Shown: positions 6,191 to 15,541, counted from the first letter of the stretch. The stretch: 32,227 nt of DNA from Verrucomicrobiota bacterium (GCA_016199935.1 JACQFS010000148.1:1-32227); one strand, 5' to 3'. Notes: generated by a model from the letters alone, not told the origin. Translations and numbers: made by a program.

Positions 6191-7465
6191 TCACCGCGCC
6201 GTTGGCGCGTGCTCCTCGCCCGTCGGAAGATTTTTCGCGCGCACCAGCATCTGCCACGCGATCAGTCCGGTCACCAGCGCGAGGGCGGCGCACGCGAGGT
6301 AGGGCCACGTCGGATGTTTGTCGAACAGCGCGCCGGCAAAGAGCGGCCCGAAAATGCGCGCGAGGCTGCCTGCGCTTTGCGCGACGCCGAGCGTCGCGCC
6401 CTGCTCGGTGGCGTGCGTGAGATTCGAGAGCAGACCGAACAGCGGCGGCCGCGTCAGCCCCGAACCGATGGCGAGTCCGGCCAGCGCGAGCAGCAGCAGC
6501 CACCACGCACTCGCGCCCGCCGCGAAAAGCCCGCCGAACGTCAGCGATGTGTCGCCGTGAATGAAGGGCAGGGGAGCGAGGCTCACCGCGAAGACGATGA
6601 GGCTGCCGGCAATCAATTTCGGCTCGCCGAGTTTTTTCACGAGCCGCCCGATGGGTCCCGCCTGCACGAACGCGCCAATGATGCCGCAGAACGCGAACAG
6701 GGCGGCATTGGTCGTCGCGGCCCCGTGCTCGTTCAGGTGGAAGTTGCGCTGGATGAGCAGCCCGAGCGTGCTTTCGAAACAGGTGAAGCCGAACGTCGCG
6801 AGGAAGAATGTGATGATGAGAAAGCCGATCGCCGGCTGTGCGAGCGTGTGGGCGTATTGCGCGAAGCGCGCGCGGCGCGCGGCGGGAATCGCGCCGGGCT
6901 GCCAGCTCTCGGGAAGTTTGGTGAAGGCAAAGATGAAGTTGAGCGCGCAGATCGAAGCCGCGACCCAGCCCGGCCCCTGCACGCCGAACGCGAAGCTCGA
7001 CACGACCGCCAGCACCGGACCGATGATGAAGCCCAGCCCGAATGCCATGCCGATGAGCCCCATTTTTTTCGACCGCTCCGCCGGCGGCGTGATGTCCGCG
7101 ATGTAAGCCTGCGCCACCGTGATGTTCGCCGCGCCGATGCCGGCGAAAATGCGCGAGCCGAGGATGACCCAGAAGCCCACGCGCCCCGTCATGCCCGAGC
7201 CGACCGCAAAGATTCCGTAGGCGATGGCGGTGCAGGCTGTGCTCAGGAGCAGGATCGGCCGCCGTCCGATGCGGTCCGACCACGCGCCCCACACCGGCGC
7301 GAAGAGAAACTGCATCGCCGAATAGGCGGCCATGATGATGCCGACCTCGAACCCGGTCGCGTCGAAGCTGCGCGCGTAGCTCGGCAGCAGCGGCAGCACG
7401 ATGCCGAAGCCGATGAGATCAATGAAGACCGTAAAGAAGATGATTACGAGCGACGGCTTTTTCAT
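6191..7465 (-). CDS. MFS drug/H+ antiporter, TetA-like (DHA1 family)
   Basis: A 424-residue inner-membrane protein with about twelve hydrophobic helices. The N-terminus (SLVIIFFTVFIDLIGFGIVLP) closely resembles TetA-type 12-helix exporters, and the MFS motif A appears as GAWSDRIGRRP at residues 60-70 between helices 2 and 3. Helix 5 contains the antiporter-type GxxxGPxxG pattern (GLGFIIGPVLA). Such proteins exchange protons for drugs or small molecules; the true substrate is unknown and tetracycline resistance should not be assumed. The ATG at 7465 is preceded by a good promoter at 7530-7557 and a leader of nearly 60 nt. It is a single-gene unit converging on galE. Confidence 0.88.
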   Translation of the reverse strand: MKKPSLVIIFFTVFIDLIGFGIVLPLLPSYARSFDATGFEVGIIMAAYSAMQFLFAPVWGAWSDRIGRRPILLLSTACTAIAYGIFAVGSGMTGRVGFWVILGSRIFAGIGAANITVAQAYIADITPPAERSKKMGLIGMAFGLGFIIGPVLAVVSSFAFGVQGPGWVAASICALNFIFAFTKLPESWQPGAIPAARRARFAQYAHTLAQPAIGFLIITFFLATFGFTCFESTLGLLIQRNFHLNEHGAATTNAALFAFCGIIGAFVQAGPIGRLVKKLGEPKLIAGSLIVFAVSLAPLPFIHGDTSLTFGGLFAAGASAWWLLLLALAGLAIGSGLTRPPLFGLLSNLTHATEQGATLGVAQSAGSLARIFGPLFAGALFDKHPTWPYLACAALALVTGLIAWQMLVRAKNLPTGEEHAPTAR

Positions 7466-7529
7466 CGGCGGAGGATCGGCGCGGCGTCGTGAGACGGCAG
7501 CGGGCGCGGGCGGTTCAACATGGGGCGCG

Positions 7530-7557
7530 AGTCTATCGGCGAACGAACTCGCGTCAA
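7530..7557 (-). promoter_or_regulatory. Candidate sigma70 promoter of the MFS gene
   Basis: On the minus strand TTGACG (7552-7557), 16 bp, TAGACT (7530-7535). The predicted leader to the ATG at 7465 is about 58 nt. Confidence 0.5.
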
Positions 7558-7587
7558 GGGCGGTGGGCGCGGCGGTGGCCCTGCGTC

Positions 7588-7687
7588 GGGAGCGCGGCCT
7601 TTAGGCCGCTTCCGCATCCGAAGTAGAGCCGTGAATCGGTTGGCTTGTGTGGGGTCGGAAGATGAAGCGGCGTAAACGCCGCGCTCC
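7588..7687. repeat. Inverted pair of REP-like hairpins
   Basis: The element at 7588-7613 contains GCGGCC-TTTA-GGCCGC (7594-7609) and that at 7664-7687 contains GCGGCG-TAAA-CGCCGC (7667-7682). As reverse complements they share flanks GGAGC...TTC, and the base pair next to the loop has switched from C-G to G-C with pairing kept. They lie between the NHL gene and the MFS promoter. Confidence 0.75.
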
Positions 7688-7694
7688 GGCGCGC

Positions 7695-8963
7695 TCAGTC
7701 GAGCCGGAGCACTCGATAAAGTTTCGCGGCGGACGCGGCGGTGTCGCTCGCCGTCGTCTGCGTGCCCGTCGCGGCGATGGCGCCGCCGAGGTTCTGCCAG
7801 TTCGTCGAGGAGGCGTCGCGCCACTGAAGTTGATACTGCGCGCCGAGGATTGTCGGCCACGTGAGCGTGACCACGCCGCCGATGACCGACGCTTGCACCT
7901 CGACCGTGAACGGCGGCAGCAGCACGCGCAGCGTCTGGTTGTAAGTGTCGGCGATGAGCACGCGTCCGCGCGCGTCGGTGGCGAGGCCGTATGGATTGAA
8001 GAACCGTGCCGTGCCATTCGCGCCGTCAGCCACGCCGTCTGCGCCGCCGAGTCCGGAAACAGTCGTGACGAATCCGCGCGGCGAGAGCCGGCGGAGGACG
8101 TGGTTGAACGAATCGGCGATGAACAGATTTCCGTGCGCGTCGAACGCGAGACTCGCGGGTTTGCAAAAGCGCGCGTCGGCTGCCGGACCATTCACGCAGC
8201 CATCCGCGCCCGGCACGCCCGCGACGGTGCTCACCGTGCCGTCCGGCGCGACTTTGCGGATGGTGTGGTTGTTCGCGTCGGCGACGAAAAGATTTCCGGC
8301 CGCATCGAGCGCGAGGCCGACCGGGTTGTTGAAATGCGCGGTCAGACCGGGGCCGTCGTTCGTTCCCCACACGCCCTCTTCACCGGCGAGCGTGGTGACG
8401 GTTCCATCGGGCGAAATTTTTCGGAGCAGGTGATTGCCGGAGTCGGCGATGAACAGGATGCCGTTGGTCGCGACGACGATGCCGAGCGGCGAGTTGAACC
8501 GGGCCGTGGCACCCGGCCCGTTCGTCGCGCCCGCCTCGCCCGCGAGCCCGGCGAGTGTGGTGACGGTGCCGTTCGCGGCGATCTTGCGGATGGTGTGATT
8601 ACCCGTGTCGGCCACGAAAAGATTGCCCGCAGCATCCACGCACACGCCGGACGGCGAGTCGAACGCGGCGGGGCTGTCCGCGCTGCCGGCCACCTCGGGC
8701 GTGCCGGCGATGGTTGAGACGAGGCCATTGGTCGCGAACTTGCGGATGACGTGGTTCGCGCTGTCCGCGATGAAAAAATTTCCGCTCGCGTCGGCGGCGA
8801 TACCGGCCGGATCGCTAAAAAGCGCAAGCGCGGCCGGGCCGTTGCTGAAGCCGGCCTGCTGCGCCTGGCCCGCAAGCGTGGTCACCTTGTCCTGCGCGCG
8901 CGCGACCGCGACCGTTGCGATGAACGCAGCCGCCACAGAAAGGATTGGGGTGAATCGCTTCAT
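7695..8963 (-). CDS. Secreted NHL-repeat beta-propeller protein
   Basis: A 422-residue protein with a signal peptide (MKRFTPILSVAAAFIATVAVARA). About six NHL-type repeats follow; each has the pattern of a 'F.SP.Gi..D..GnlFvADtgNHtIRKi...G.V.TlAG' blade, enough for one six-bladed propeller. The C-terminal 90 residues form a separate beta-rich domain (VTLTWPTILGAQYQLQW and SSTNWQNLG) seen at the end of many secreted verrucomicrobial proteins. It begins one base after the stop of the decahaem cytochrome, so it is almost certainly translated in the same operon. A role as an extracellular protein-interaction or ligand-binding scaffold for the cytochrome/barrel pair is inferred from context only. 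Confidence 0.9.
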   Translation of the reverse strand: MKRFTPILSVAAAFIATVAVARAQDKVTTLAGQAQQAGFSNGPAALALFSDPAGIAADASGNFFIADSANHVIRKFATNGLVSTIAGTPEVAGSADSPAAFDSPSGVCVDAAGNLFVADTGNHTIRKIAANGTVTTLAGLAGEAGATNGPGATARFNSPLGIVVATNGILFIADSGNHLLRKISPDGTVTTLAGEEGVWGTNDGPGLTAHFNNPVGLALDAAGNLFVADANNHTIRKVAPDGTVSTVAGVPGADGCVNGPAADARFCKPASLAFDAHGNLFIADSFNHVLRRLSPRGFVTTVSGLGGADGVADGANGTARFFNPYGLATDARGRVLIADTYNQTLRVLLPPFTVEVQASVIGGVVTLTWPTILGAQYQLQWRDASSTNWQNLGGAIAATGTQTTASDTAASAAKLYRVLRLD

Positions 8964-8964
8964 T

Positions 8965-11900
8965 TCATTGGCCGCGGCGGACGAGGCGCTTCGACTGCGC
9001 GGGCGTGACGGTGATCTGGTCCGGCTCGGATTTGAACTCGCGGTTTGGCTTCAGCTCCACGCCGGATTTGGTCTGGAGCTTCTGATGATCGGCCGCGACG
9101 TCTTCCACGGTGTAGATCACGCCGTCGTGCTCGTAGAACGTTTTCATCTCATCGAGGCGGAAGGGCCGCGAGCCGCGCCGGCCGAAAACGACGGTCTGGT
9201 TGCCGGTCTCGTCCGCCACGCGGTCGCGGTCGAGTCCGCGCGAGACGGCGACGGCGGGTGTCTCGGTCGGGAAGGTGGCGATGAGCTTCGGATTCGGCGC
9301 GGGGCTGAAACCCATGTGGCCCGGCACATTTTCCGGCGAGATCATCTGGAGCACGCGCAGGCCATTGCGGCCGTCGGCGACGAGCGCGAACATCGAGGCG
9401 CTCACGGAACCAATCTGCACGGCGCGCGTGTCGTTGAGCGCGCCGTCGGCGTTGAACATGCGGTCGAGCTTCGGCTGCTCCGGGTTGCTGATGTCAATGA
9501 ACGCGAGACCCTCGGGCCCGTTCGCGACGTAGGCGTAGGTGCGCGCGAGGTAAAAGCGTTGCGCGTGCTTCAGTGGCACCGTCGCGCCGGGCACGAGCTT
9601 CGGCTTCGTCGGCTCGGAGATGTCCACCACCTTGAAGCCTTCGTCGTCGGTCACGAAGAGGTAGCGGAACTGCACGCCGACGGCGCGCGGGTTCTTGAAC
9701 ACACCGGTCAGTTCGCCGACGAGCGACGGCGCTTCGAGCGCGTCGTTGCGCAGGCCGACGACGAACAGTCCGTTTTGCCCGACGACGTAGAGGTTCGTCC
9801 CGGCCATGAACGAGTGCATCGCGCCGGTGAGTTTTCCCTCCGGGTTGAAGCGGATGATCTTCTCCTTGTCCAAAAAATTGTTGTTCGGATTTCCGTCCAC
9901 GAGCGTGCCGACGGAGACCATCACGAGCCCTTCCTCGCGATCCGTCACGAAAACCCACGCGTAGATGGGGCTGACCTTTTGCTCCTGGTTTTCGGGAAGC
10001 TGTTTCCGCAACGGATCAATGCCCAGCGTGCTCGGCAGCGTGACGCTCGTGGCGTATTTGGTGCGGACGTAAGTGCGCTGTCCGAGCGGCGAAACGGGCG
10101 CGGTGAGGATGCGCTCGCTGAATCCCTTCTGGTCAATGTTCGCAACGTCGAAAACCTCGAAGCCATCCGCGCCGTTGGCGGTGTAGAGGTATTCGCCGCG
10201 CAACGTGAGATCGAGAATCTCCTTCGCGTGATGGTGGTGGGCTTCCTTGAGCGTGCTGCGGTTTTCTTCGGAGTGCTTGCGGAAATTTTCGGGGTAGGCG
10301 AGGTGGTGTAAATGGCTGCCGAGCGCGGCCTGCGGCTCCTCCTGCTCCGTCCAGACGACGCCGTAGAGGCCGCCCTTGCCCGCGCCGACCCACGCGTAGC
10401 GGCCGAAGAAATTCACCGTGCCCGTGCCGAAGCCGAGCAGCGAGGTCATCCACGCGTTGTTGTCGTTGGCTTTCGCGAGATGACAGTCGGTGCAGTTCTT
10501 CGTGGTGCCCACGCCGCTCGTGGTGTGGGGGAAGTGCGGGTTGTAAGCCTGGCCGCTGTAACCCTCGGCACTGACGGTCTGCTGCTGGGAGTAAGCCCAC
10601 TCGCGATTTCCGTTTTGCGACCCGACGATGATCGCGCTGGACGAACGCAGCACCGCGAGGCGGTTGCTCTTGTAAGTCGCATCCACGCCGAGTTGGAAAA
10701 CATCGTCGCGGACGACCTGTGGATTGTAGCCGGTGAAGTTGCGCGTGGTGATGCCTTCGAACTTGTTGAGCGGCACGCGCTGGTTTGCGCGCATCGGCAG
10801 GTGGCAGCCGAAGCAACTCGTCGCCCACGAGCTGTGACAGACCTGACACGTGATGCGCGACTCGTCGTGCGCGAGATCGTTCGGGCATTGCTCGCGCGCG
10901 GGCACGCCGCCCCACGACTTGCCGTCGCGCAGGAGCGTCTTCGCGTAGGCGGACTTCGCGTTGTAGTGCGACGACTTCGGATCCACCGTGTCCATCGTCT
11001 GCGGCACCTCGTAGCGGATGTCCGGCGACATCGTCGAGCGCTGGAAAAGTTTCTTCCCTTCCCACACGAAGCGCGGGCCCCACGGCGTGTTGCTCTCGCG
11101 CAGGTCCACGCCGCCGCGCGGCTTGCCGGTCGCGGGATCAATGCGCCCGCCGTTGCCGCTCGTGATGAGCGTCGGCCGCGCGCTCACCGTGCCGTGACAG
11201 TCAATGCACTCGATGGTCGTCGCGGCGCGCGGCTCGCCGTAGAGCAGGCCGTCGCCGTGCACGTCCGTTTTGAAATGGCAGTCGGCGCACTGCATGCCCT
11301 TCGCGAGATGCGCGTCCTTGAGGTGGACGGCCTTGGCAAACTTCATCGGGTCATCGTGGGGCACGAGCTTGTCGTCGAGGTCGAGCAGGTTGCCGGTCTT
11401 GTCCTTCTTGAACACGGCGCGGAAAACCCAGCCGTGGCCGTGGTAGTCGGCGAACTGCGTGTGCTTGAGCTTCGGATTCAGCTCGGAAACTTTTTCCAAG
11501 AATTCGAGATCGCTCCACAGCCCGCGCGCGGCGGCGGCCTCGGGATTTTTGCGGATGGCCCAGACGAGTTCCTCGTCGGTCGGATCGTGCTGCTGCTTGG
11601 GATACATGAACTCGCCGTCCGTCTCCTGATCCCACCAGGTGTAGCCGAGGAAGGGATTCACGAAGAGGTTGCCCTGGTGCATGTGGCAGTTCATGCACTG
11701 CGCGGTGGGGATCGAGCGCGTGAACTCGTGCTTAATCGGATGGCCGCGCTCGTCTTTGCGGATTGCCGTGTCGCCGGAAAAACTCAGGCCCTGGTTGCCA
11801 TACTTCGCATACCAACCGGAGTGCGTGGGTGAGCGGTCGTTCGCGTAAACGACGTGGCACGCGGTGCAGCCGCTCGAACGGTAGTCGCCCGGATGATTGT

Positions 11901-13017
11901 TGCTGCCCATGAAGCCGAGCAGCGGATCGTGGAGGCGCGTCTTCTGCAAATTGAGGAACACCGGATCAATGCGGTTGAGCGTGCCGAGGCCCCGCTCGCT
12001 GAGACGGCGCGCGGGTTTGCCCGGCGACTCGAACGGGTTCGGGCTGCCGAGCGAGAGCTGCTTCTCCCCGCCGCGCTCGAAGATGCGGAGGATGTTGCTT
12101 GGCTGGCTCGCGGCGAAACGCGGGAGCGGTTCGAGGTAGGGGAGCACGCCGTATTTGATCGTCAGTTCCTCCGTGACGGGGATCGGGCTCTCGAGCCGCA
12201 ACGCCACGCCGTCAAGGCCGTAGGACTGGCCGTAGAGCGGGTTCTTGTGCGGCACGGCGCCGTTGTTGTAGAGCGCGGCACCCCAGAGCATCGCGCCGTG
12301 GTTCATCATCGAGTGACCGACGTTCCGCACGATCTCGCCGTGGCACAGGCCGCATGCCTTCTCCGCGACGCGCAGGTCGCCGGGATTCACGAACTGGATG
12401 AACTCGGCGGATTCGTGATTGAGCAGGATGGTCGAGTCGTTCGGGTTCGCGGAGCTTTCCCAAAAGAGCGGGTTCAGCGGACGCACATGGGCCTGGCGCA
12501 GCATCAGGCCGGGCGTGGGATCGCCGCCGTGGCAATCGGTGCAGCCGAGCACGACGTGCGGCGAGACGTGCATCGAGTGCGTGTCGGTGCCGGCGTGACA
12601 TTCGAGGCAGCCGCGGCTCTTGCGCGTCGCCTCGGCGGGTGATTGGTCAATGCGGTTCGAGGGCGGGCGTTTTTGCGAAGGGTCGCGCGGCAAATCTTTC
12701 GGAACGGAAATCTCCGGCCCACTCGCCGCGAGGTAGGTGAGCAGCGTGGAGCGCGTGGGGTCATCGAGCGACGCGGCGTGCGCGGTGGTGAAAGTGAGTG
12801 TGAGGAGGAGCACGGAAACGCCCAGTTTGCCAAATGCCCTCCCTCCAGCTTTTTCCTCGCGCTCGTTTCCCTCACCCCGGCCCTCTCCCGGGGGGAGAGG
12901 GAGAAACGCATTCAGCGTCGGCGTGAACAGGCACGCGCCGTTGACGGGAATGGTCGCGAGGTTTGCGGTTCGCAATTCGCAAACATTTTCTGGAGCCACT
13001 GTCGGATTCGTCTTCAT
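8965..13017 (-). CDS. Ten-haem c-type cytochrome fused to an LVIVD-repeat domain
   Basis: A large exported redox protein (1350 residues from the first ATG). Ten CXXCH haem c motifs start at residues 137, 159, 222, 384, 441, 577, 604, 724, 735 and 842. The last 420 residues are LVIVD-type beta-propeller repeats (GFEVFDVANI, GFKVVDISEPTKPKLV, GLAFIDISNPEQPKLD). The signal peptide KLGVSVLLLTLTFTTAHA is only at about residues 64-81, and the 5' region encodes a copy of the 37-bp repeat, so either the leader is unusually long or the true start is downstream at a non-ATG codon. The ATG at 13017 is two bases after the stop of the beta-barrel gene. This points to an electron carrier in the periplasm or at the outer surface, working with that barrel. 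No catalytic signature (such as NrfA CXXCK) is visible. Confidence 0.9.
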   Translation of the reverse strand: MKTNPTVAPENVCELRTANLATIPVNGACLFTPTLNAFLPLPPGEGRGEGNEREEKAGGRAFGKLGVSVLLLTLTFTTAHAASLDDPTRSTLLTYLAASGPEISVPKDLPRDPSQKRPPSNRIDQSPAEATRKSRGCLECHAGTDTHSMHVSPHVVLGCTDCHGGDPTPGLMLRQAHVRPLNPLFWESSANPNDSTILLNHESAEFIQFVNPGDLRVAEKACGLCHGEIVRNVGHSMMNHGAMLWGAALYNNGAVPHKNPLYGQSYGLDGVALRLESPIPVTEELTIKYGVLPYLEPLPRFAASQPSNILRIFERGGEKQLSLGSPNPFESPGKPARRLSERGLGTLNRIDPVFLNLQKTRLHDPLLGFMGSNNHPGDYRSSGCTACHVVYANDRSPTHSGWYAKYGNQGLSFSGDTAIRKDERGHPIKHEFTRSIPTAQCMNCHMHQGNLFVNPFLGYTWWDQETDGEFMYPKQQHDPTDEELVWAIRKNPEAAAARGLWSDLEFLEKVSELNPKLKHTQFADYHGHGWVFRAVFKKDKTGNLLDLDDKLVPHDDPMKFAKAVHLKDAHLAKGMQCADCHFKTDVHGDGLLYGEPRAATTIECIDCHGTVSARPTLITSGNGGRIDPATGKPRGGVDLRESNTPWGPRFVWEGKKLFQRSTMSPDIRYEVPQTMDTVDPKSSHYNAKSAYAKTLLRDGKSWGGVPAREQCPNDLAHDESRITCQVCHSSWATSCFGCHLPMRANQRVPLNKFEGITTRNFTGYNPQVVRDDVFQLGVDATYKSNRLAVLRSSSAIIVGSQNGNREWAYSQQQTVSAEGYSGQAYNPHFPHTTSGVGTTKNCTDCHLAKANDNNAWMTSLLGFGTGTVNFFGRYAWVGAGKGGLYGVVWTEQEEPQAALGSHLHHLAYPENFRKHSEENRSTLKEAHHHHAKEILDLTLRGEYLYTANGADGFEVFDVANIDQKGFSERILTAPVSPLGQRTYVRTKYATSVTLPSTLGIDPLRKQLPENQEQKVSPIYAWVFVTDREEGLVMVSVGTLVDGNPNNNFLDKEKIIRFNPEGKLTGAMHSFMAGTNLYVVGQNGLFVVGLRNDALEAPSLVGELTGVFKNPRAVGVQFRYLFVTDDEGFKVVDISEPTKPKLVPGATVPLKHAQRFYLARTYAYVANGPEGLAFIDISNPEQPKLDRMFNADGALNDTRAVQIGSVSASMFALVADGRNGLRVLQMISPENVPGHMGFSPAPNPKLIATFPTETPAVAVSRGLDRDRVADETGNQTVVFGRRGSRPFRLDEMKTFYEHDGVIYTVEDVAADHQKLQTKSGVELKPNREFKSEPDQITVTPAQSKRLVRRGQ
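12869..12905 (-). repeat. 37-bp repeat, copy 2, inside the cytochrome open frame
   Basis: Inverted copy of the element at 20-56 with one mismatch. It lies in frame in the N-terminal part of the decahaem cytochrome gene and would encode FLPLPPGEGRGEG, just upstream of the signal peptide. Confidence 0.85.
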
Positions 13018-13019
13018 GG

Positions 13020-15437
13020 CTAGTAGGTCAGGTTGATGGCGAGCACGCCGCTGTAGAGAAAACCGGGAACCTCGCCGGCGCGACCCGGCGGATCGAAAGT
13101 GGGGACGGGCTGAGTGTTGCGGCGGTAGATGTCTTTGTAGCCGCGGCCGGGGATGAGCGCGCCGAAGCCGGCGGAGATGATGCAGTTGTCAGTGAGGAAG
13201 GGGCGGTATTGCACGCCGAGGCTGAAGTCCCAGCCGAGTTCGCCGTCCACATTGTCGGTCAGCAGCACGTTCTTGAGGCTGTCGGTCTCGGCGAAGCGAA
13301 TGTAGTTCGCGTTGATGAACGCGCGGAGTTTCGGCGTCACGTCAATGTCCGCGCCGAGGCCGGCGACGAACGCGCCGGGATTCACGAAGTTCGCCTGCCC
13401 CTGCGTCTTGCTCGTGCGCAGGCTCGTGACGAGGCTGCCGCGTTGCTTGAGGTTCACCGCGGAGCCGCCGAGGTTGAAACCCTGCCGCACGTAGTAGCTG
13501 AACGGCCCGCCGGTGAAGTTCGGGTTGTCCACGATGGTGTCGAAGCCGCGGCCCTTCCCGTCGTCGGCGTTGCTGTCGCCCGACGCGTAAAAGACCGACG
13601 CCTTGTAGCGGATCCAATCGCGGTCGTAGCTGAGTTCGAGCGCGGCCATCTGCGCGTTGATGTCCACGGGTCGCGCGGCGATGCCGTTGAAGTCGTCGCG
13701 CCCGAGCGCCTGATAAAAAGCGTGCGAAACATTCCAGCGCCCGATGTGCCCGTCGCCCGCCCAGCCGAGGTAGTAGGCGTTTACGTTGTGCGGCGCGACC
13801 GAGCCGACGGGCGCGGGCCGGACGATGTTACCGTTGCGGTCGTAGTGAACGCCGCCGTGATCGAAGTTGGCATGGACGCTCCACTGCGCCGTGTAGCCTT
13901 TCCACAAAAAATCCTGCCAGTAAAAATTCGCGATGAGCACCTGCTGGTCGCGGCGGTCGAAGGAGTTCAGCTCCGAGTTGGTGTCCTTCTCGAAGAGGTC
14001 GAAGAGCGCGAGGTTGTATTGGTAGCGGTTGTTCGCGTAGTTGCCGAAGAGGCGGTAGCCGAGGTTCACCTCGTTGAAGATGAAACCGCGGAAGTCCGAG
14101 TTGAACACCTGGCTGCCCGCGCGCACCGCGACGAAATCATAATTGTCCGACAGGTCGCGCAGGTGCAGCTCGGCGAAAAATTCCTGCAACGCGAAAAACG
14201 TCCGCGTGCGCGTCGTGTGGGTCGTGCCGCGGTAGCTCGACGGCGCGGCGCCGACCTGGCCGGCGAGGAACGGGTCGAGGTCGCCGGGATTCACGATGCC
14301 GCCGTTGGGCGGGGGCGGCGTGTTGTTGTTGCCGCCGAGCACGCCGCGCGGATCGGGCGAGACGAGGCCGGACTCGCGCGTGTTGACGTAGTTCACGTTG
14401 AACACCGGCTGAATATGGATCGCCCACTCGACCGGCTTGAAGGCCGTCTCGCCCTTGAACAGATCGAGCGTGACCGCGAGGTTGTTCTGCACCACGAACT
14501 GCTCGCCCTGCCCGTAGAACTCCGCCTGCCCCGGCGTCGCCGCGCTCACGCCGCTGGGCACCGGCAGCCGCCGCGCCTCGAAGTCCGTCTGCGTCGAGGC
14601 GGTGAGGTTGAGAAAAATATCCTGACCGAGGACCGGCACGTCGCCCTTGAGCAAACTCTGGCGATAGGGATCCCAGATCATCGGCGTCTTCACGCCGTAG
14701 GGCGCCTCGACATCGCCGCGCGTGTAACGCGTCCACGGCACGAAGCCGATCTTCCAACGGTCCGGCCGTGGCACGGTGTTCTTCGGATAATCCGACGGCA
14801 GCAACGAATACTCCGGCACCTCGCGCTTCTGATCGAGTTTGAGGTTGCGCCGTGTGTTCTCGCGCGGGAGTTCCTGGTCTTTCGGCAGCGGGTCGTAACC
14901 AAAATTTCCCGGCGGCGGTTGCGGCGCGCTTTGGATTGTCGAACTCCGCAGGTTTATCCGCGGCAGCATCATTTCCGCCGCGATGCCCGGAGTGGGCGTG
15001 ACGACCTTTCCCGAAACCTCGTCACGGAAAAGTTGCGGCGCGGCGGGGAGCGGCGTGGGCGCGCGCAGCATCGCGCCCGGATCGGGATTGAACGGCGGGG
15101 CCGGCTGCGGCGGCGCGTTGCTGCTGATCGTGACGGGCCGGATGAGCCGGTTCGTCGCGCCGGGAAACTGGTTGGGCAGGGGACCGAGCCGGTTCGGATC
15201 GGGATCGAAAACCGCCGGCGATTTCGGCGGCGTCTCGGTGGTCATCTCCTGTCCGAACTTCAGCGGGTCCGTGCTCTTCGGCGTCGGAACGCGCCCCGGG
15301 TCAGGCAGAGCAGCCGGTGCGTTGCTTTGCGCGGACGCGGCGGACGGCAACAAAAGTCCGAACGCCATGCCTGAACAAAGACAGTTCCGGAAGCGCCGGC
15401 ACCAGGAGACTTTGGGTTGGTTCGCCCGCGGGGGCAT
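13020..15437 (-). CDS. Outer-membrane beta-barrel (porin-like) protein of the cytochrome operon
   Basis: An exported protein of about 805 residues. After a signal peptide (hydrophobic AFGLLLPSAASA ending in AQ) comes a Pro-rich periplasmic-looking segment of some 200 residues, then a long region of alternating amphipathic strands with many aromatic residues (for example YNLALFDLFEK, VNAYYLGWAG, LRAFINANYIRF) ending in ...LAINLTY, consistent with a terminal barrel strand. An internal AELHLRDLSDNYDFVAVRAGSQVFNSDFRGF segment resembles alginate-export or DUF1302-like porins; I am not sure of the family. The frame is open upstream to a TTG at 15473; ATG at 15437 was chosen, and ATG at 15368 is also possible. 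First gene of the operon with the decahaem cytochrome (2-bp gap) and NHL protein, so a porin-cytochrome conduit is a reasonable inference. Confidence 0.82.
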   Translation of the reverse strand: MPPRANQPKVSWCRRFRNCLCSGMAFGLLLPSAASAQSNAPAALPDPGRVPTPKSTDPLKFGQEMTTETPPKSPAVFDPDPNRLGPLPNQFPGATNRLIRPVTISSNAPPQPAPPFNPDPGAMLRAPTPLPAAPQLFRDEVSGKVVTPTPGIAAEMMLPRINLRSSTIQSAPQPPPGNFGYDPLPKDQELPRENTRRNLKLDQKREVPEYSLLPSDYPKNTVPRPDRWKIGFVPWTRYTRGDVEAPYGVKTPMIWDPYRQSLLKGDVPVLGQDIFLNLTASTQTDFEARRLPVPSGVSAATPGQAEFYGQGEQFVVQNNLAVTLDLFKGETAFKPVEWAIHIQPVFNVNYVNTRESGLVSPDPRGVLGGNNNTPPPPNGGIVNPGDLDPFLAGQVGAAPSSYRGTTHTTRTRTFFALQEFFAELHLRDLSDNYDFVAVRAGSQVFNSDFRGFIFNEVNLGYRLFGNYANNRYQYNLALFDLFEKDTNSELNSFDRRDQQVLIANFYWQDFLWKGYTAQWSVHANFDHGGVHYDRNGNIVRPAPVGSVAPHNVNAYYLGWAGDGHIGRWNVSHAFYQALGRDDFNGIAARPVDINAQMAALELSYDRDWIRYKASVFYASGDSNADDGKGRGFDTIVDNPNFTGGPFSYYVRQGFNLGGSAVNLKQRGSLVTSLRTSKTQGQANFVNPGAFVAGLGADIDVTPKLRAFINANYIRFAETDSLKNVLLTDNVDGELGWDFSLGVQYRPFLTDNCIISAGFGALIPGRGYKDIYRRNTQPVPTFDPPGRAGEVPGFLYSGVLAINLTY

Positions 15438-15541
15438 CGGTCGGATGAGAATTTTTCCAGGCGTCGAAAGCAAGCCGCAACTCGGCGCGTGCCGGGTTTG
15501 CGCTTGCTAATAGTGGCCGCATTTTCCAAAACCATCGCGCC

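Noticed and set aside
6191-7465. Tetracycline resistance gene tetA
   Set aside because: The fold and motif A are shared by many DHA1 exporters; sequence alone does not support calling a resistance determinant.
8965-13017. Nitrite reductase or hydroxylamine oxidoreductase identity for the decahaem cytochrome
   Set aside because: No CXXCK motif or HAO-type cross-linking Tyr context was recognised, and the LVIVD C-terminus does not fit those enzymes.
12963-15374. Long open frame antisense to the beta-barrel gene
   Set aside because: Shadow frame of Arg/Val/Glu-rich composition without domains; the minus strand has the signal peptide and strand pattern. The same applies to long frames antisense to the MFS, cytochrome and FecR-barrel genes.
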